This document shows positions 1 to 10,699 of a stretch of 50,860 nt of DNA, in pieces. The DNA comes from Sedimentisphaerales bacterium. GTDB lineage: Bacteria; Planctomycetota; Phycisphaerae; Sedimentisphaerales; Anaerobacaceae. Each line of letters opens with the position of its first letter. Position 1 is the first letter of the stretch. A model generated the notes under the pieces. It was not told where the DNA came from and searched no databases. It was given only the letters and a program-made list of their open reading frames with translations. The position numbers and the translations under genes were made by a program. The stretch spans positions 1 through 50,860 of the forward strand of contig JAFGBG010000078.1 of NCBI GenBank assembly GCA_016933295.1. Direction: 5' to 3'.

Positions 1-18
1 ATATCGACCGCGCGGAGG

Positions 19-1290
19 ATGAATATGAACACGATAACTGCAAAGTTATATCTGCTCTTTCTTGTACTCGTTTGCGGCTCATTTGTAACATCGATTTGTG
101 GGGAAGAGAACAATATAACCGCTTCAGGATCTGGCGAGTTCCTTTTCTTTCGTCAGGAAGGTGCTTTTTCACCTTTTAAATTTGTCGAATTGTCAATCAA
201 AGAGGATGGATATGTAGTAACCACATTTGACCGGGGTAATACGGACAAGGGAGAAATACGCTTTTATCTGAACGAATATGAGCTTGAAATGATTAAGACA
301 CTCGTACGTACAGTAGATTTCTTTGAACAAACAGATAAGGGCAATAAATCTGCCATAGATTTAGGACAATCAACACTTCGTGTTTCGTTGGAAGAGAAAA
401 AACGTGAATTAATTTTCGGCGCCAGACAAGAGCTTGAGCCGCTCACATCCTGTCTAAGGAAAATAATCCATCAAGGTGTTGTTCTGTCAGACCTTAAAAA
501 TAAAGGCGATGTTTACTCCGCTTTGGGATCTGTATCGAACTACCTTGCCTCGGCAAAAGTGCTTCAACCCGAAGTTTTACAGGAGCCTTTGGAAAAGTTC
601 GTAGAAAATTCGAATGACCGCCAAAAACTTCTCTGGGGTATCGAAACATTGTCCTGGATTATGACCCCGGAAGAATGGATGGGTTTTTTATCCAAAGAAT
701 TAAGCGATCCTAAAGAAACGAGAAAAGCATTGCTGTTGGAAGCATTATCTTCTCATCCATTTACAGGAAATATTCCACCGATACATCGTGATATGTTGTG
801 TCCGTTATTTCTTGCAAATCTTCGTTCTGAGTATCACGACTGGTCAAAATTTTCCAAAGAAAAACAGCAGGCCTATAGTCAAATAATAAAATTTCTTGGT
901 GAGAGGCGCTATACGGTGGCAATGCCCATTTTGCTTGAACTGTACATGGAGGAGATTGCCGGTAATGTTAAACCTATCTCATGGTTAGACCATGCGTTAC
1001 CTCAAATGGGAGAAAAAGTAATAAAGCCTTTGGAGACTCTTCTTGATAATCAAAATCCTATCGTCCGTGGTTCTGCTACTCGATTGTTGGGTGATATTTT
1101 GGCAATGAATCCTGATTTTCCGATATATAAGCCTATTTCAGAAAAAGAGCAAGAGAGTATATTGAAAACATTACGAACAACTGTTCGTCCTAAAATTCAG
1201 AAGCTGGCAGAAAACGACTCGTCTTCTTTGGTTCGTGATTTAGCACAGAGTTCATTGAAGCAGATTGATGAGGGATGGAGGAACAAGTGA
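19..1290 (+). CDS. Secreted hypothetical protein with HEAT-like C-terminal region
   Basis: Intact 423 aa ORF with N-terminal hydrophobic signal-like segment (YLLFLVLVCGSFVTSICG); C-terminal segment 'VIKPLETLLDNQNPIVRGSATRLLGDIL' is HEAT-like. Confidence 0.7.
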   Translation: MNMNTITAKLYLLFLVLVCGSFVTSICGEENNITASGSGEFLFFRQEGAFSPFKFVELSIKEDGYVVTTFDRGNTDKGEIRFYLNEYELEMIKTLVRTVDFFEQTDKGNKSAIDLGQSTLRVSLEEKKRELIFGARQELEPLTSCLRKIIHQGVVLSDLKNKGDVYSALGSVSNYLASAKVLQPEVLQEPLEKFVENSNDRQKLLWGIETLSWIMTPEEWMGFLSKELSDPKETRKALLLEALSSHPFTGNIPPIHRDMLCPLFLANLRSEYHDWSKFSKEKQQAYSQIIKFLGERRYTVAMPILLELYMEEIAGNVKPISWLDHALPQMGEKVIKPLETLLDNQNPIVRGSATRLLGDILAMNPDFPIYKPISEKEQESILKTLRTTVRPKIQKLAENDSSSLVRDLAQSSLKQIDEGWRNK

Positions 1291-1429
1291 TTTATGTTTG
1301 GGGATACTTTTTATCAATAAATAAAAGCGGGCCTATTTTTTATTCTCTGTTTTGAAGACTTAAATGAAAATAAGTTGCCGCATGTTTTATGCGAAATTAT
1401 GATCGAACTGTGAAAATGAAGGGAATCAA

Positions 1430-2326
1430 ATGAGTATATACCGCCGGAATGGAATCTGGCTCAGATTATTTTGCTTATTCCTGATTACTGCCGCAGGCTG
1501 TGCGGACGCGGCGTTGATGGATCCGGATAAAGAACCGAACACTTCCCAAAATCCGGAAGCACTGCAGAATTCGACGAATTCGAATCAAACCGAAGCGGCG
1601 GAAAAATCCACTGAGAAAAATGAGCCCCTCTGGATAAGGACCGCCAGGCAGGATTTGGCGCAATGGCCGGACAGATTAATCGAAGATGCGAAAGACAGTT
1701 TTCTTCAGCCCGACAATATGACCGCTCTAATTCTGGCCGGCGGTGCAAGTATCGTGATGCACAAGGATGCGGATGAAGATGTCGCCGATTATTTCTCCAG
1801 ACATCAGAAGCTTCGAAATTTCAGGGATGAGAGCCTGAATATCATCGGCCATCCGACAACACATTTCAGCGCCAGCGCCCTCTGGTATTTTCTGAGCTTA
1901 CACAATCAGGACGAAGTGAACAGAGAACGCGCCTGGACGATGAGAACCGCCCTGACGATAACATGGATCACAACGATGGGGCTTAAAGCCGCGAGAGATA
2001 ACGAAACTCCGAACGGCAAAGACTGGGCCTGGCCGAGCGGCCATACCTCCAGCTCGTTCACGGTCGCTTCCGTTCTGGACGAATTCTACGGCCCGAAGGT
2101 CGGAATACCCGCCTATGGTGTAGCGCTGCTGATCGCTTACAGGATGATGGACACAGGTGACCACTGGGGCAGTGATGTTGTCTTCGGAGCGACTCTCGGC
2201 TGGGTGGTCGGTCATACTGTGGCCGGAAAGCACAAAAAGCTTGAAGTTGCCGGCTTCAAAGTAGTGCCGTATATACCCATAACTGAAGAACCGGCTATCG
2301 GCATCGGCCTGATGAAGCGATTTTAA
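1430..2326 (+). CDS. PAP2-family phosphatase-like (lipo)protein
   Basis: Lipobox-like N-terminus (LFLITAAGCADA); PSGH motif in 'DWAWPSGHTSSSFTVASV' and downstream 'GDHWGSDVVFGATLGWVVGH' resemble PAP2 motifs. Confidence 0.8.
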   Translation: MSIYRRNGIWLRLFCLFLITAAGCADAALMDPDKEPNTSQNPEALQNSTNSNQTEAAEKSTEKNEPLWIRTARQDLAQWPDRLIEDAKDSFLQPDNMTALILAGGASIVMHKDADEDVADYFSRHQKLRNFRDESLNIIGHPTTHFSASALWYFLSLHNQDEVNRERAWTMRTALTITWITTMGLKAARDNETPNGKDWAWPSGHTSSSFTVASVLDEFYGPKVGIPAYGVALLIAYRMMDTGDHWGSDVVFGATLGWVVGHTVAGKHKKLEVAGFKVVPYIPITEEPAIGIGLMKRF

Positions 2327-2642
2327 GAAAAAACTCGATTTTTGCCCGTATAACATCAATTTCTGCCGCCGGCCCTGAGAAACAATTCCAGGTCGATCGG
2401 CGGGATATATGATATTTTTTCCTCATAAAATTTCACTTGATTAAAAAAGGATAATAAGGCATAATATATCGTAATAGCTTTTCAATAAATATCTTTCGAG
2501 GCCGATTGCATTTTTGTGTCGTTGGCGAAAAAAACTGGGTGGAATAAAGTCGGTTTAATAAAAAGACCTGTGGATAATCAATTCACATAATTTGAATATT
2601 TCGTTACAGGCTTCATGACTGTCTTCGTAAGGAGGTAATGAA

Positions 2643-3410
2643 ATGTCACACAAGCGAAATGCCTTTACACTGATCGAATTGTTAGTAGTGATAGCTATTA
2701 TCGCGCTTCTGATGGGGATTCTAATGCCGGCCCTTCAGCGGGTAAAAGAAGAGGCGAAAACTGTTTATTGCCTGAACAATCTCGGACAAATCGGTCTTGC
2801 CATGCAGTCTTATGCCATGGAAAACGATGATTTTGTCCCCCGTGCTCTGGACCATCAGGTGAAATGGATTATTGCATTCATTCCATATCTCGGCAATGAA
2901 TATAAGGATGTTCGCGATTATAGCGAAGTCGCCGTATATCAGTGCCCTTCCTTCCCCCGGACGGGGACGGGATTAAATAACTACAACAATGCCGAGCAGA
3001 CGATTGATTATGTCGTCAACGCATGGGATATGGATAATCCGGGATTGCAAAGCAGCGAAAAGGGAAACCAAATGGACGAGCCTACAAAGCTTTCCGATAT
3101 CAAATCTTCCGGACGGCGGATTTATATGGCCGACAACGAGGCCGGGCGATGGCGTCCTATCATTCGAGACAGGTATGAGCTGGATATTTTATCCAGATTC
3201 AACGTTCTGGACGTTTGGTCAACCACTCACTTGCCGGCATCGGACCAAACCAGCACGAGCAGCAATCTAATCCGAAGGGTAGCCGCCGACCGGCATCGAA
3301 ATGAAGGCTGTAATAATCTTTTCTTCGACGGCCACGCCGATTGGCTGCATAAGGACGAAAATACAGCCATATACTGGTGCGGCCAAAACGACCCCACTCT
3401 CAATAACTGA
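2643..3410 (+). CDS. Type II secretion/prepilin-like protein with N-terminal cleavage/methylation motif
   Basis: N-terminus '[27 protein letters not shown]'; C-terminal '[12 protein letters not shown]' typical of planctomycete prepilin-like families; AAGGAGG Shine-Dalgarno upstream. Confidence 0.85.
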   Translation: MSHKRNAFTLIELLVVIAIIALLMGILMPALQRVKEEAKTVYCLNNLGQIGLAMQSYAMENDDFVPRALDHQVKWIIAFIPYLGNEYKDVRDYSEVAVYQCPSFPRTGTGLNNYNNAEQTIDYVVNAWDMDNPGLQSSEKGNQMDEPTKLSDIKSSGRRIYMADNEAGRWRPIIRDRYELDILSRFNVLDVWSTTHLPASDQTSTSSNLIRRVAADRHRNEGCNNLFFDGHADWLHKDENTAIYWCGQNDPTLNN

Positions 3411-3438
3411 CCTGTTCGACTAACGGCAATATATGCCG

Positions 3439-5289
3439 CTACTGAGCGGCGAACGCCAAATCGAGATTCTGGTTCCAGTTCTCGATCCAAACTGTGAGGT
3501 CGTCAAAGTCCACATCACAATCGCCGTCAAGGTCACCGACACAGCCCGGCTGGTTCGATTCGAGCCAGTGTGCGGCTAAAACACTGAAATCATCCTCGTC
3601 CAAATCGCCGTCCGGCTCGAAATCGCCGGGTATGACGTCAACGACAATTGATTGAATCAGCTCGATTCCTTCGCCCCTGCCGAGATTCCGGCTGTACTGT
3701 TTATCCGTCGAATTATTCCAGTGCTCATGCACGCCAAGGCTATCGAGCGGGATTCCATCGTTTTCAGGGTCGTATATCATTCCCGAAGGCGGATTGTCCG
3801 CCTGAGCAGCTTCGTGCAGATAGTTATCAGCAGTTCCGCTGGAGACGTCTCCTTCCGAGCGTAGGAAATCGACAAGGACCGAATCGATTGCCACCCCGTC
3901 CAGTGAAACGAACAGGCTTGACGACAAACCGCCGTTAAAAGGCGGAGCGGACCAGAACCTGTTCCTGAGGCATTCGACAAAAAACAGCAGCGTCTTGCCG
4001 CCGAGATGCTCGTGGCCCATCAGGTCCACGAGGGCGTTATACGAGCCCATAGGTCTTTCTGTAATACCGCCGGAGAAATCGTTGGCCGCGACGGCGGCGT
4101 GCATAATCGCAGGATTCCATCCGTGATAATAATCCCATTTGTTCGGATGCCAGACCGAGCCGAAATGGTTCTTCGCGCATAATGTCACGCCGGCAAGCTC
4201 ATGCGGCCGGGGTAATGCGATATTAATCAGATATTTAGCTTTGGTGACAACAGTCGGAAAACATACCTGACCGCTGTCCGGCACGAGGTCGGGCTCGCCG
4301 TAATAAACCCGCACGTTGGGATCGGGTACAACTTGTTCGCGCTGGCCCGGATTCGGGCCGGGGCCGCCGCCGTAACCGCTGCGGTCGGTCGCGTCCCCCT
4401 CGGCAAAACGCACACCGGGAAAATCGCTATGGCAGTAATCGTAAACCGGATCGCCGTGATAGAAAATACAGTCGTAAACCGTGATGTCCGAATCCGCAAC
4501 TCCGGCGACTTCCACTAATTGCCACAACAGGGCATACAGCATCTGGGGACACGGCCGGTTTGTTTGACTGGAAGACCAGCGGTATTCACGGGAAAAAATG
4601 TTATTGACTTTAATGGCGATTTTTTCTCCCGGCTCATAACCGGCATCTATGCCGTAGTGGCTCATATTGAAATCTCTGAAAATAGCGTCCCATGCCTCGG
4701 CCTGGTCTGCGATGCCGGTCAGGTTGCGAATCGCCCGTGACATCATGCTGTGGGCGACCGTTGGGTCCGTACGGTTGTCGTCCCACCAGTTTCCCGCTGA
4801 GCCGTGAGCATCGGTCAGGGCCGGGTCATATACCCATACGACACGGCCCGGATGGATTCCTTTTGCTACGCCTATCGGTGTGTTAGGCGGATCGGTTGGA
4901 ACAAAGGGGGCTGATTTTGCCGCTTTATCGGCGGTGATACAAAGCGGCCAGAACATCGCCGCAACGGCAACGACAATAGCTGCGGCACCAACTACGTATC
5001 GTGACTGATGGAACATTCGCCGGGCTTTGCGATACGCCGCCGCCGAGGCTACAAGACCCAGAAGCCAGACGACAAAACCCGAAGCTATCGGCTGGGCGAT
5101 TCTCTGGCATGGATATAAAGCCCTGCTCGGCTTGGGAATGACACGGATTAGAAACCAGATAAGAGCCAGCAGGCCGGTAATCGGAAACAGCCACCTGATC
5201 CAGCGATTGTTTCGCCTGTGTTGAATTGGTTTTCCTGTTTTGGAACAAATTTTCGGTGTATTATCTTTCGGATGTTGTGAATGCTTCAT
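3439..5289 (-). CDS. DUF362-like protein with N-terminal transmembrane segments and C-terminal dockerin type I repeat pair
   Basis: Several hydrophobic segments in the first ~110 aa; C-terminus 'GDFEPDGDLDEDDFSVLAAHWLESNQPGCVGDLDGDCDVDFDDLTVWIENW' has two dockerin-like Ca-binding repeats; central domain resembles DUF362. Confidence 0.75.
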   Translation of the reverse strand: MKHSQHPKDNTPKICSKTGKPIQHRRNNRWIRWLFPITGLLALIWFLIRVIPKPSRALYPCQRIAQPIASGFVVWLLGLVASAAAYRKARRMFHQSRYVVGAAAIVVAVAAMFWPLCITADKAAKSAPFVPTDPPNTPIGVAKGIHPGRVVWVYDPALTDAHGSAGNWWDDNRTDPTVAHSMMSRAIRNLTGIADQAEAWDAIFRDFNMSHYGIDAGYEPGEKIAIKVNNIFSREYRWSSSQTNRPCPQMLYALLWQLVEVAGVADSDITVYDCIFYHGDPVYDYCHSDFPGVRFAEGDATDRSGYGGGPGPNPGQREQVVPDPNVRVYYGEPDLVPDSGQVCFPTVVTKAKYLINIALPRPHELAGVTLCAKNHFGSVWHPNKWDYYHGWNPAIMHAAVAANDFSGGITERPMGSYNALVDLMGHEHLGGKTLLFFVECLRNRFWSAPPFNGGLSSSLFVSLDGVAIDSVLVDFLRSEGDVSSGTADNYLHEAAQADNPPSGMIYDPENDGIPLDSLGVHEHWNNSTDKQYSRNLGRGEGIELIQSIVVDVIPGDFEPDGDLDEDDFSVLAAHWLESNQPGCVGDLDGDCDVDFDDLTVWIENWNQNLDLAFAAQ

Positions 5290-5309
5290 TGATTGTCACC
5301 TTCTGTAGG

Positions 5310-8060
5310 TTAATTCTCATTTGGATCGTTTATGTCATCTTCGATCAGTTCCCACCATAGCCTCGGATAATCCTGCCCTTCATTAATCCACCAGATATCT
5401 TCCGTGCCGTTGGCCGCCTCTCCCACGAAATCCCATCCGGCATCCGTGAACGTACTTTCAGTCTGCATCTCGGCTGTGGTCTTGCCAAAAGAATCATCAC
5501 AGCCTGTAGTATTACCATAATCAATTCCACACATATTGAGCAGACCGCTGGTTTCTGCATCCCAGAAACTTGAAATAATGTCGGTGGAACTAAAGTTGCA
5601 ACCTACAAGGCCACCGACATTTTCATTTCCGCTGACCGAACCGATACTGTAGCTTGAAGTAATGTTACCCCAGTTGTCGCCCACAAGACCGCCGATATAT
5701 TTTTCTCCCGAGACGGCGCCGTTACTGTAGCTCAAGGTGATATTACCCCAATTTTCACCAACAAGACCGCCGACATCTTCATTTCCACTGACCGAACTGG
5801 TGCTGTAGCTTGAAGTAATGTTACCCCCGTTATCGCCCACGAGGCCACCAACCTCTTCATCTCCGCTGACTGAGCCTGTGCTGTAGGAGTCGGTAATTAT
5901 GCCCGAAGTATTCCAGTCGGCGTTTTTCCCCACAAGGCCACCGATGTAAGTAATTCCACTAACTTCAACATTGCTATGACTTGCAGTAATATTACCTTCG
6001 TTGCTGCCCACAAGACCGCCGACTTCTTGATATCCACTGACTGTACCGGAGTTGGAGCTTGCCGAAATACTACCTAAATTTAATCCTGCAAGTCCTCCGA
6101 TTTGGTAACCAGTTCCTTCGATTGAAACATCTTCAAGCCCCAAATTCATGACCTCTGCATGGTATCCAAGTATGCCAAACATGCCTAAATTATTTGTTCC
6201 CTGTATTTGTATGGATTGAATACAAAAATCGTTTCCATCGAAACTGCCGCCAAGCCATGGAACCACAGCAAGATTCCGGTGGATACCTGAGAAGTCAATA
6301 TCTGTGTCAAGTCGATAATGTGCCATGGGACGGTACCATATTGTTAATAATTCGTCTATGTTAGTTATTAGATACGGTTCCTCCGTTATGCCGGCACCAT
6401 TGGGCTCGATTGGAACAATGCCTGCAAAAACAGTTAGACCTGGATATGCGCCTTCCTGTAATTGCCAGAAATCGCAGGTTCCATTAGTCGTCTCGCCGAT
6501 AAAATCCCAACCTGCAGTTATGAATGTATTTGGATCCTGCATCTCTTCCGTAGTTAACCCTGTGCCACCGGCACTGGTATCCTGACCTGAGCTTTCTTTA
6601 TCCCAAAAACTATTTTTGACAATACCAATAGAATTATTACCGCTACGACCTCTGCCCACTACTACACTCAACCTACCTACGAGGCCACCGACATCCGAAA
6701 CGCCGCCGACTGTACCTGTGCTGTAGCTCGATAATATACTTCCACTGTTGTATCCCACCAATCCTCCTACATCATCATTTCCTAATATCATGACGGAACT
6801 GTAACAGACATTGATACTGCCCCTATTTAAACCAACCAGGCCGCCGACATAATCTTCTCCGCTAAGTGAACCGGTGCTGTAACACACAGTAATGAAACCT
6901 TCGTTGTAGCCTACAAGGCCGCCAACATCACTCATATTGCCATAATTATCTACAACTCCATCTGTTCTGCCGGTACTATAGCTTGACGAGATATAGCCGC
7001 AATTAGATCCCACCAGTCCTCCGACATAAGATCCTCCTTTAACTTTACTGGTGTTATAGCACAACGAGATACAGCCATAATTATTATATCCTACCAATCC
7101 TCCGACAATGTGTTCTCCGTTGATGACACCAGTAACATAGCTTGATGAGATGCTGGCGGAACTATCTCCCGCCAGGCCACCGACCCAGGTACCGAATCCA
7201 TTGACATCTACTGCTTCCAGACCAAGATTGGAAATCCTTGCATCCGAGTTTAAGGACCCGAACAAACCCAGGTAAGACCCACCCTGAATATTAAGGTTAC
7301 TGATGATATGACCCTGGCCGTCCAAGTATCCAGAGAAAGGTGTGTCATGAAATTCCTGCGGATAAATATATGTAATTTCCGGTGCGATGACAGCTTTGTC
7401 GAAGACCTTCCTGCCGGGTAGGTTGGGATCCAGGTCGATGTCGTCGGTCAGGATGAAGTGCTTGTCATAATCTTCCGTAGTCTCACCAAGCAATAACAAA
7501 TCCTCTGCCGTGGCGATCTGGTATGGGGTATTAGGCTCGCCGGTTCCGCCGGCGTATTTTCTTTGAGCGACGGCTTCGAGGCTGTAATAAAACATATCGG
7601 CGCTGTTTGGCGGCGGAGTTATCCGGCCCGACAGATAAGCCGAATCCTCGACGAAAGTCAGGCGGATGTTAATATCCGAATCGGAACCATCCGAAGTTTT
7701 GCCCTGAAAGTATATCGTCGAATCGTCAATAACTGCCCCGGCAAGCTCGGTCATGTTGAAAAGCTCGCCCAGCTTCTCCGGCGGCGAAGAGCTGACCGGG
7801 CTTAGCAGGAAGGCTTCCACCAGGTCAAAAGTTGCCGCAGAGGCGTTGGCATCGACCGTAAGCTCAAAAAAGCCCTGGATGGGATAGGTCTCATGCACAC
7901 CGGCAAAACCGCCCGTCTTGAGAACGCTGCTTTTATCGGTATCGAAGATATAAATACTCGTCTGAGCGTTGGAGGGCCGGCCGAATATACAAACCGCAAG
8001 CAGTATAAGTGCAGGTATCGTTAATTTGCCGCTCTTTCTCTTAATAGAATGTTTCATCAT
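5310..8060 (-). CDS. Large secreted GLUG-repeat protein
   Basis: Signal peptide; many tandem 'VGGLVGxNxGxIxxSYSTGxVSG' units (GLUG motif) in two blocks separated by 'WDFIGETTNGTCDFWQLQEGAYPGL'. Confidence 0.88.
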   Translation of the reverse strand: MMKHSIKRKSGKLTIPALILLAVCIFGRPSNAQTSIYIFDTDKSSVLKTGGFAGVHETYPIQGFFELTVDANASAATFDLVEAFLLSPVSSSPPEKLGELFNMTELAGAVIDDSTIYFQGKTSDGSDSDINIRLTFVEDSAYLSGRITPPPNSADMFYYSLEAVAQRKYAGGTGEPNTPYQIATAEDLLLLGETTEDYDKHFILTDDIDLDPNLPGRKVFDKAVIAPEITYIYPQEFHDTPFSGYLDGQGHIISNLNIQGGSYLGLFGSLNSDARISNLGLEAVDVNGFGTWVGGLAGDSSASISSSYVTGVINGEHIVGGLVGYNNYGCISLCYNTSKVKGGSYVGGLVGSNCGYISSSYSTGRTDGVVDNYGNMSDVGGLVGYNEGFITVCYSTGSLSGEDYVGGLVGLNRGSINVCYSSVMILGNDDVGGLVGYNSGSILSSYSTGTVGGVSDVGGLVGRLSVVVGRGRSGNNSIGIVKNSFWDKESSGQDTSAGGTGLTTEEMQDPNTFITAGWDFIGETTNGTCDFWQLQEGAYPGLTVFAGIVPIEPNGAGITEEPYLITNIDELLTIWYRPMAHYRLDTDIDFSGIHRNLAVVPWLGGSFDGNDFCIQSIQIQGTNNLGMFGILGYHAEVMNLGLEDVSIEGTGYQIGGLAGLNLGSISASSNSGTVSGYQEVGGLVGSNEGNITASHSNVEVSGITYIGGLVGKNADWNTSGIITDSYSTGSVSGDEEVGGLVGDNGGNITSSYSTSSVSGNEDVGGLVGENWGNITLSYSNGAVSGEKYIGGLVGDNWGNITSSYSIGSVSGNENVGGLVGCNFSSTDIISSFWDAETSGLLNMCGIDYGNTTGCDDSFGKTTAEMQTESTFTDAGWDFVGEAANGTEDIWWINEGQDYPRLWWELIEDDINDPNEN

Positions 8061-8276
8061 TCAACCTCTTTAAGAATATCATACTATATTAAAGGAGCTA
8101 AAGTCAAGAGGCTTCCCGGGAACGAAAATTTGAAACCGGATAAGAATTCGAGTACAAAATCTCTTGAAAATTAATCCATTTTCTATAGACTGTCCGATTC
8201 TATTGTAAGATAAGAAAAGTTTTTAATGACCGGCCTCGGCGTTTAATGATGCGTTTCGAGGCTACAAGGAAAGATT

Positions 8277-9518
8277 ATGCCAGATCCTTCGACTCCGCTC
8301 AGGACAAGTTTTAAGATAGAACCGGCACAGAGAATAACACGATTACCCCCGTATCTGTTCGGGCGGCTGAACGCGCTGAAACTTGCCAAACGCCAGCAGG
8401 GGGCCGATATTATAGATTTGGGAATGGGCAATCCCTCGGACGGTGCGCCACAGGTCGTTATCGATAAACTTTGCGAAGCGGCACGCGATCCCCGCAATCA
8501 CAGATACAGCGCCTCGAAAGGCATTACGAACCTGCGAAGGGAAATCGCCAAGAAATACGAGCGTAAATGGAACGTCCAGCTCGATCCGGAGACTGAAGTT
8601 TTGGCCTGTATCGGCTCGAAGGAAGGTTTCAGCCACATGTGCCTGGCGATGATGGGGCCGGGCGATACGGCTATTGTACCCGACCCGGCGTTTCCTATCC
8701 ACAATTACGGCGTGGCACTGGCAGGCGGCAACGTGGTATCCGTGCCGTTGGGCAACGACGAGGAATTTATCAAAAATGTCATAATGGTCATCGAGCATCT
8801 CTATCCGAAGCCCAAGCTGCTGATTCTCAATTACCCGCACAATCCCACGGCCATGACGGTTGACCAGGGATTCTTCGAGCCGGTCGTCGAAGCGGCGAAA
8901 AAATTCGGAGTCGCCGTAATCAACGACTTCGCTTACGGCGAGACCTGTTTCGACGGCTATGAAGCCCCGAGCTTCCTTTCGGTAAAAGGCGCCAAGGATA
9001 TCGGCGTCGAATTTATCACGCTGAGCAAGCCCTACAGCATGGCGGGTTTTCGTATAGGATTTGTCGCGGGTAACAAAGATATGATTAATTACCTCGCCAC
9101 AATCAAGGGTTACTACGATTATGGAATCTTTCAGCCGCTACAGATAGCCGGCATAATAGCGCTTCGCGGGTGCGAAGATTTTATAGTCGAGCAGAATCTC
9201 AGATATCAATCCCGGCGGGATGTCGTTTGCGACGGCCTTCGCAGAATCGGCTGGGAAGTGGAAAGACCACGCGCCACGATGTTCGTCTGGGCGAAAGTGC
9301 CGCAGGAACATTCACAGGGCAAAGGTAGTATCGACTTTGCGATGGACCTGATGGAACATGCCGAGGTCGCAATCTCCCCGGGCAGGGCGTTCGGCGAAAG
9401 AGGCGAAGATTATATGCGTATCGCGCTTGTTGAAAACGAGCAGAGGCTCCGACAGGCGGTTCGAAATATTAGCCGGTTCGTACGTAAAAACCAGCCGGAT
9501 ATGGAAACTAAAAGCTGA
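8277..9518 (+). CDS. Class I/II pyridoxal-phosphate aminotransferase (AlaC/LL-DAP aminotransferase-like)
   Basis: Motifs '[12 protein letters not shown]', '[10 protein letters not shown]', '[21 protein letters not shown]' (PLP lysine region). The first ~11 residues ([11 protein letters not shown]) derive from a dispersed repeat, so the N-terminus is uncertain. Confidence 0.9.
   Translation: MPDPSTPLRTSFKIEPAQRITRLPPYLFGRLNALKLAKRQQGADIIDLGMGNPSDGAPQVVIDKLCEAARDPRNHRYSASKGITNLRREIAKKYERKWNVQLDPETEVLACIGSKEGFSHMCLAMMGPGDTAIVPDPAFPIHNYGVALAGGNVVSVPLGNDEEFIKNVIMVIEHLYPKPKLLILNYPHNPTAMTVDQGFFEPVVEAAKKFGVAVINDFAYGETCFDGYEAPSFLSVKGAKDIGVEFITLSKPYSMAGFRIGFVAGNKDMINYLATIKGYYDYGIFQPLQIAGIIALRGCEDFIVEQNLRYQSRRDVVCDGLRRIGWEVERPRATMFVWAKVPQEHSQGKGSIDFAMDLMEHAEVAISPGRAFGERGEDYMRIALVENEQRLRQAVRNISRFVRKNQPDMETKS
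8284..8311 (+). repeat. Dispersed repeat ATCCTTCGACTCCGCTCAGGACAAGTTT
   Basis: Near-identical copies at 25307-25332 (reverse complement) and 25701-25727. Confidence 0.8.
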
Positions 9519-9605
9519 AAGCGGAAAATGTAAAACTAATGAAGTCATCCGTCAAAGGCGGATTCCGGATTTTTTAGTTTTTACTTTTAAAATTTTAGTT
9601 TTTTG
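9494..9605. repeat. CTAAAA-type word-repeat imperfect palindrome at the 3' end of the aminotransferase gene
   Basis: Left half 'AACTAAAAGCTGAAAGCGGAAAATGTAAAACT'; right half 'TTTTTTAGTTTTTACTTTTAAAATTTTAGTTTTTT' is an imperfect reverse complement. Confidence 0.5.
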
Positions 9606-9742
9606 TATATTTCTCCTGAAACGGGCCTTTTTTCCTGTTAATCGCCGGAATACGGTAGTCCTATAAAATTCTGCTCAAAAAGCTCTATATTCCGTAATTT
9701 CCCCTTTTTATCACTGTTGCCGACTGAAAAAACGGAAATATC

Positions 9743-9771
9743 TTGACTTTTGCGGCGGTTTTTGGTTTAAT
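9743..9771 (+). promoter_or_regulatory. Candidate sigma70-like promoter of the PEP-CTERM gene
   Basis: TTGACT (9743-9748), 17-nt spacer, TTTAAT (9766-9771). Confidence 0.4.
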
Positions 9772-9864
9772 AATAACATCATACTATGACACTGCGGGAT
9801 CCGTAATTACTCGAGTGAAAATTGTTTACATAGTTGATATTATCACAAAAGGGGAGGTAGAGTG

Positions 9865-10422
9865 ATGAATTTTGGTAATCCGACATACGTTGGATGGAGG
9901 AGTTTTTTAACCATAACGATAGTTTTGGTGTCTCTGAGTACATCGGCTTATTGCCAGGGTTCGGATATTACTCTCTTTGTTCAGCAAACTCCCGACGGCG
10001 GCGGCGCGACAAATCCGACCACCGGTATTTATCATTTCCAGCCGCAATCTGAGGTCACACTGACCGCTACTCCGAGTCCCGGTTACCAGTTCGTTTACTG
10101 GCTCGGTGATGTCAGCAATCGCGAAGCCAGCAGTACGGTCGTTCATCTCGATAAACCGAAAATCGTAATAGCAGTGTTCGAGCAGTCAGACTATAACTTT
10201 TCAGGTGTGGGAGCGCCCGGCGGCGGCAGCGGCCTTACCAGAACTGCCGGAAATCTCAGTATCCAATCCGGCATAAACGCTTCGGCAGGTTCACGCCCGC
10301 AGGTTTATTCGTTAAGCGGTGATACGGAAGTGCCTGAACCGGCTACCGGGGTATTGCTGATTCTGGGTGGATTGTTCGTCTTAACAAAGCGACGCAAAAA
10401 AATCAAACCTTCTCGAAGTTAA
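9865..10422 (+). CDS. PEP-CTERM sorting-domain protein with InlB B-repeat-like segment
   Basis: C-terminus 'VPEPATGVLLILGGLFVLTKRRKK' is PEP-CTERM-like; 'TPSPGYQFVYWLGDVSNREASSTVVHLDKPKIVIAVFE' resembles divergent InlB B-repeats; GGGGAGG upstream. Confidence 0.85.
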   Translation: MNFGNPTYVGWRSFLTITIVLVSLSTSAYCQGSDITLFVQQTPDGGGATNPTTGIYHFQPQSEVTLTATPSPGYQFVYWLGDVSNREASSTVVHLDKPKIVIAVFEQSDYNFSGVGAPGGGSGLTRTAGNLSIQSGINASAGSRPQVYSLSGDTEVPEPATGVLLILGGLFVLTKRRKKIKPSRS

Positions 10423-10675
10423 AACCGCAGGTCTGCTCCGTGATAAATTCAGACTCGGTTCGGGGATATTTCCTGCAATTCAAAGGGCGAATCGGGTAAA
10501 TCGAACAATATTCTTTGCCGTCTTCGGCACGTTTCAAAAAACGGCATAAATTCGGCAGTTTGCAGCACGCACCGCAATTGACACATTGACCTTTGCGGTT
10601 CTTCGAAACCGGCAGAAGGCACGTTAATGTTCTTTTCGCCTTGGCAGACCAGGTATTTTTATTCTCAACAGCCAT
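10403..10675 (-). CDS. YkgJ-family cysteine cluster protein
   Basis: Cys pattern 'CVNCGACCKLPNLCRF...YCSIYPIRPLNCRKYP'. Its 3' end overlaps the PEP-CTERM gene by 20 nt (convergent). Confidence 0.8.
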   Translation of the reverse strand: MAVENKNTWSAKAKRTLTCLLPVSKNRKGQCVNCGACCKLPNLCRFLKRAEDGKEYCSIYPIRPLNCRKYPRTESEFITEQTCGFNFEKV

Positions 10676-10699
10676 AATCCATTATTCTTTAAGTTGTAT

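Noticed and set aside
5310-8060. GLUG tandem repeats considered as CRISPR or DNA repeat array
   Set aside because: The repetition is at protein level with degenerate codons inside one intact ORF.
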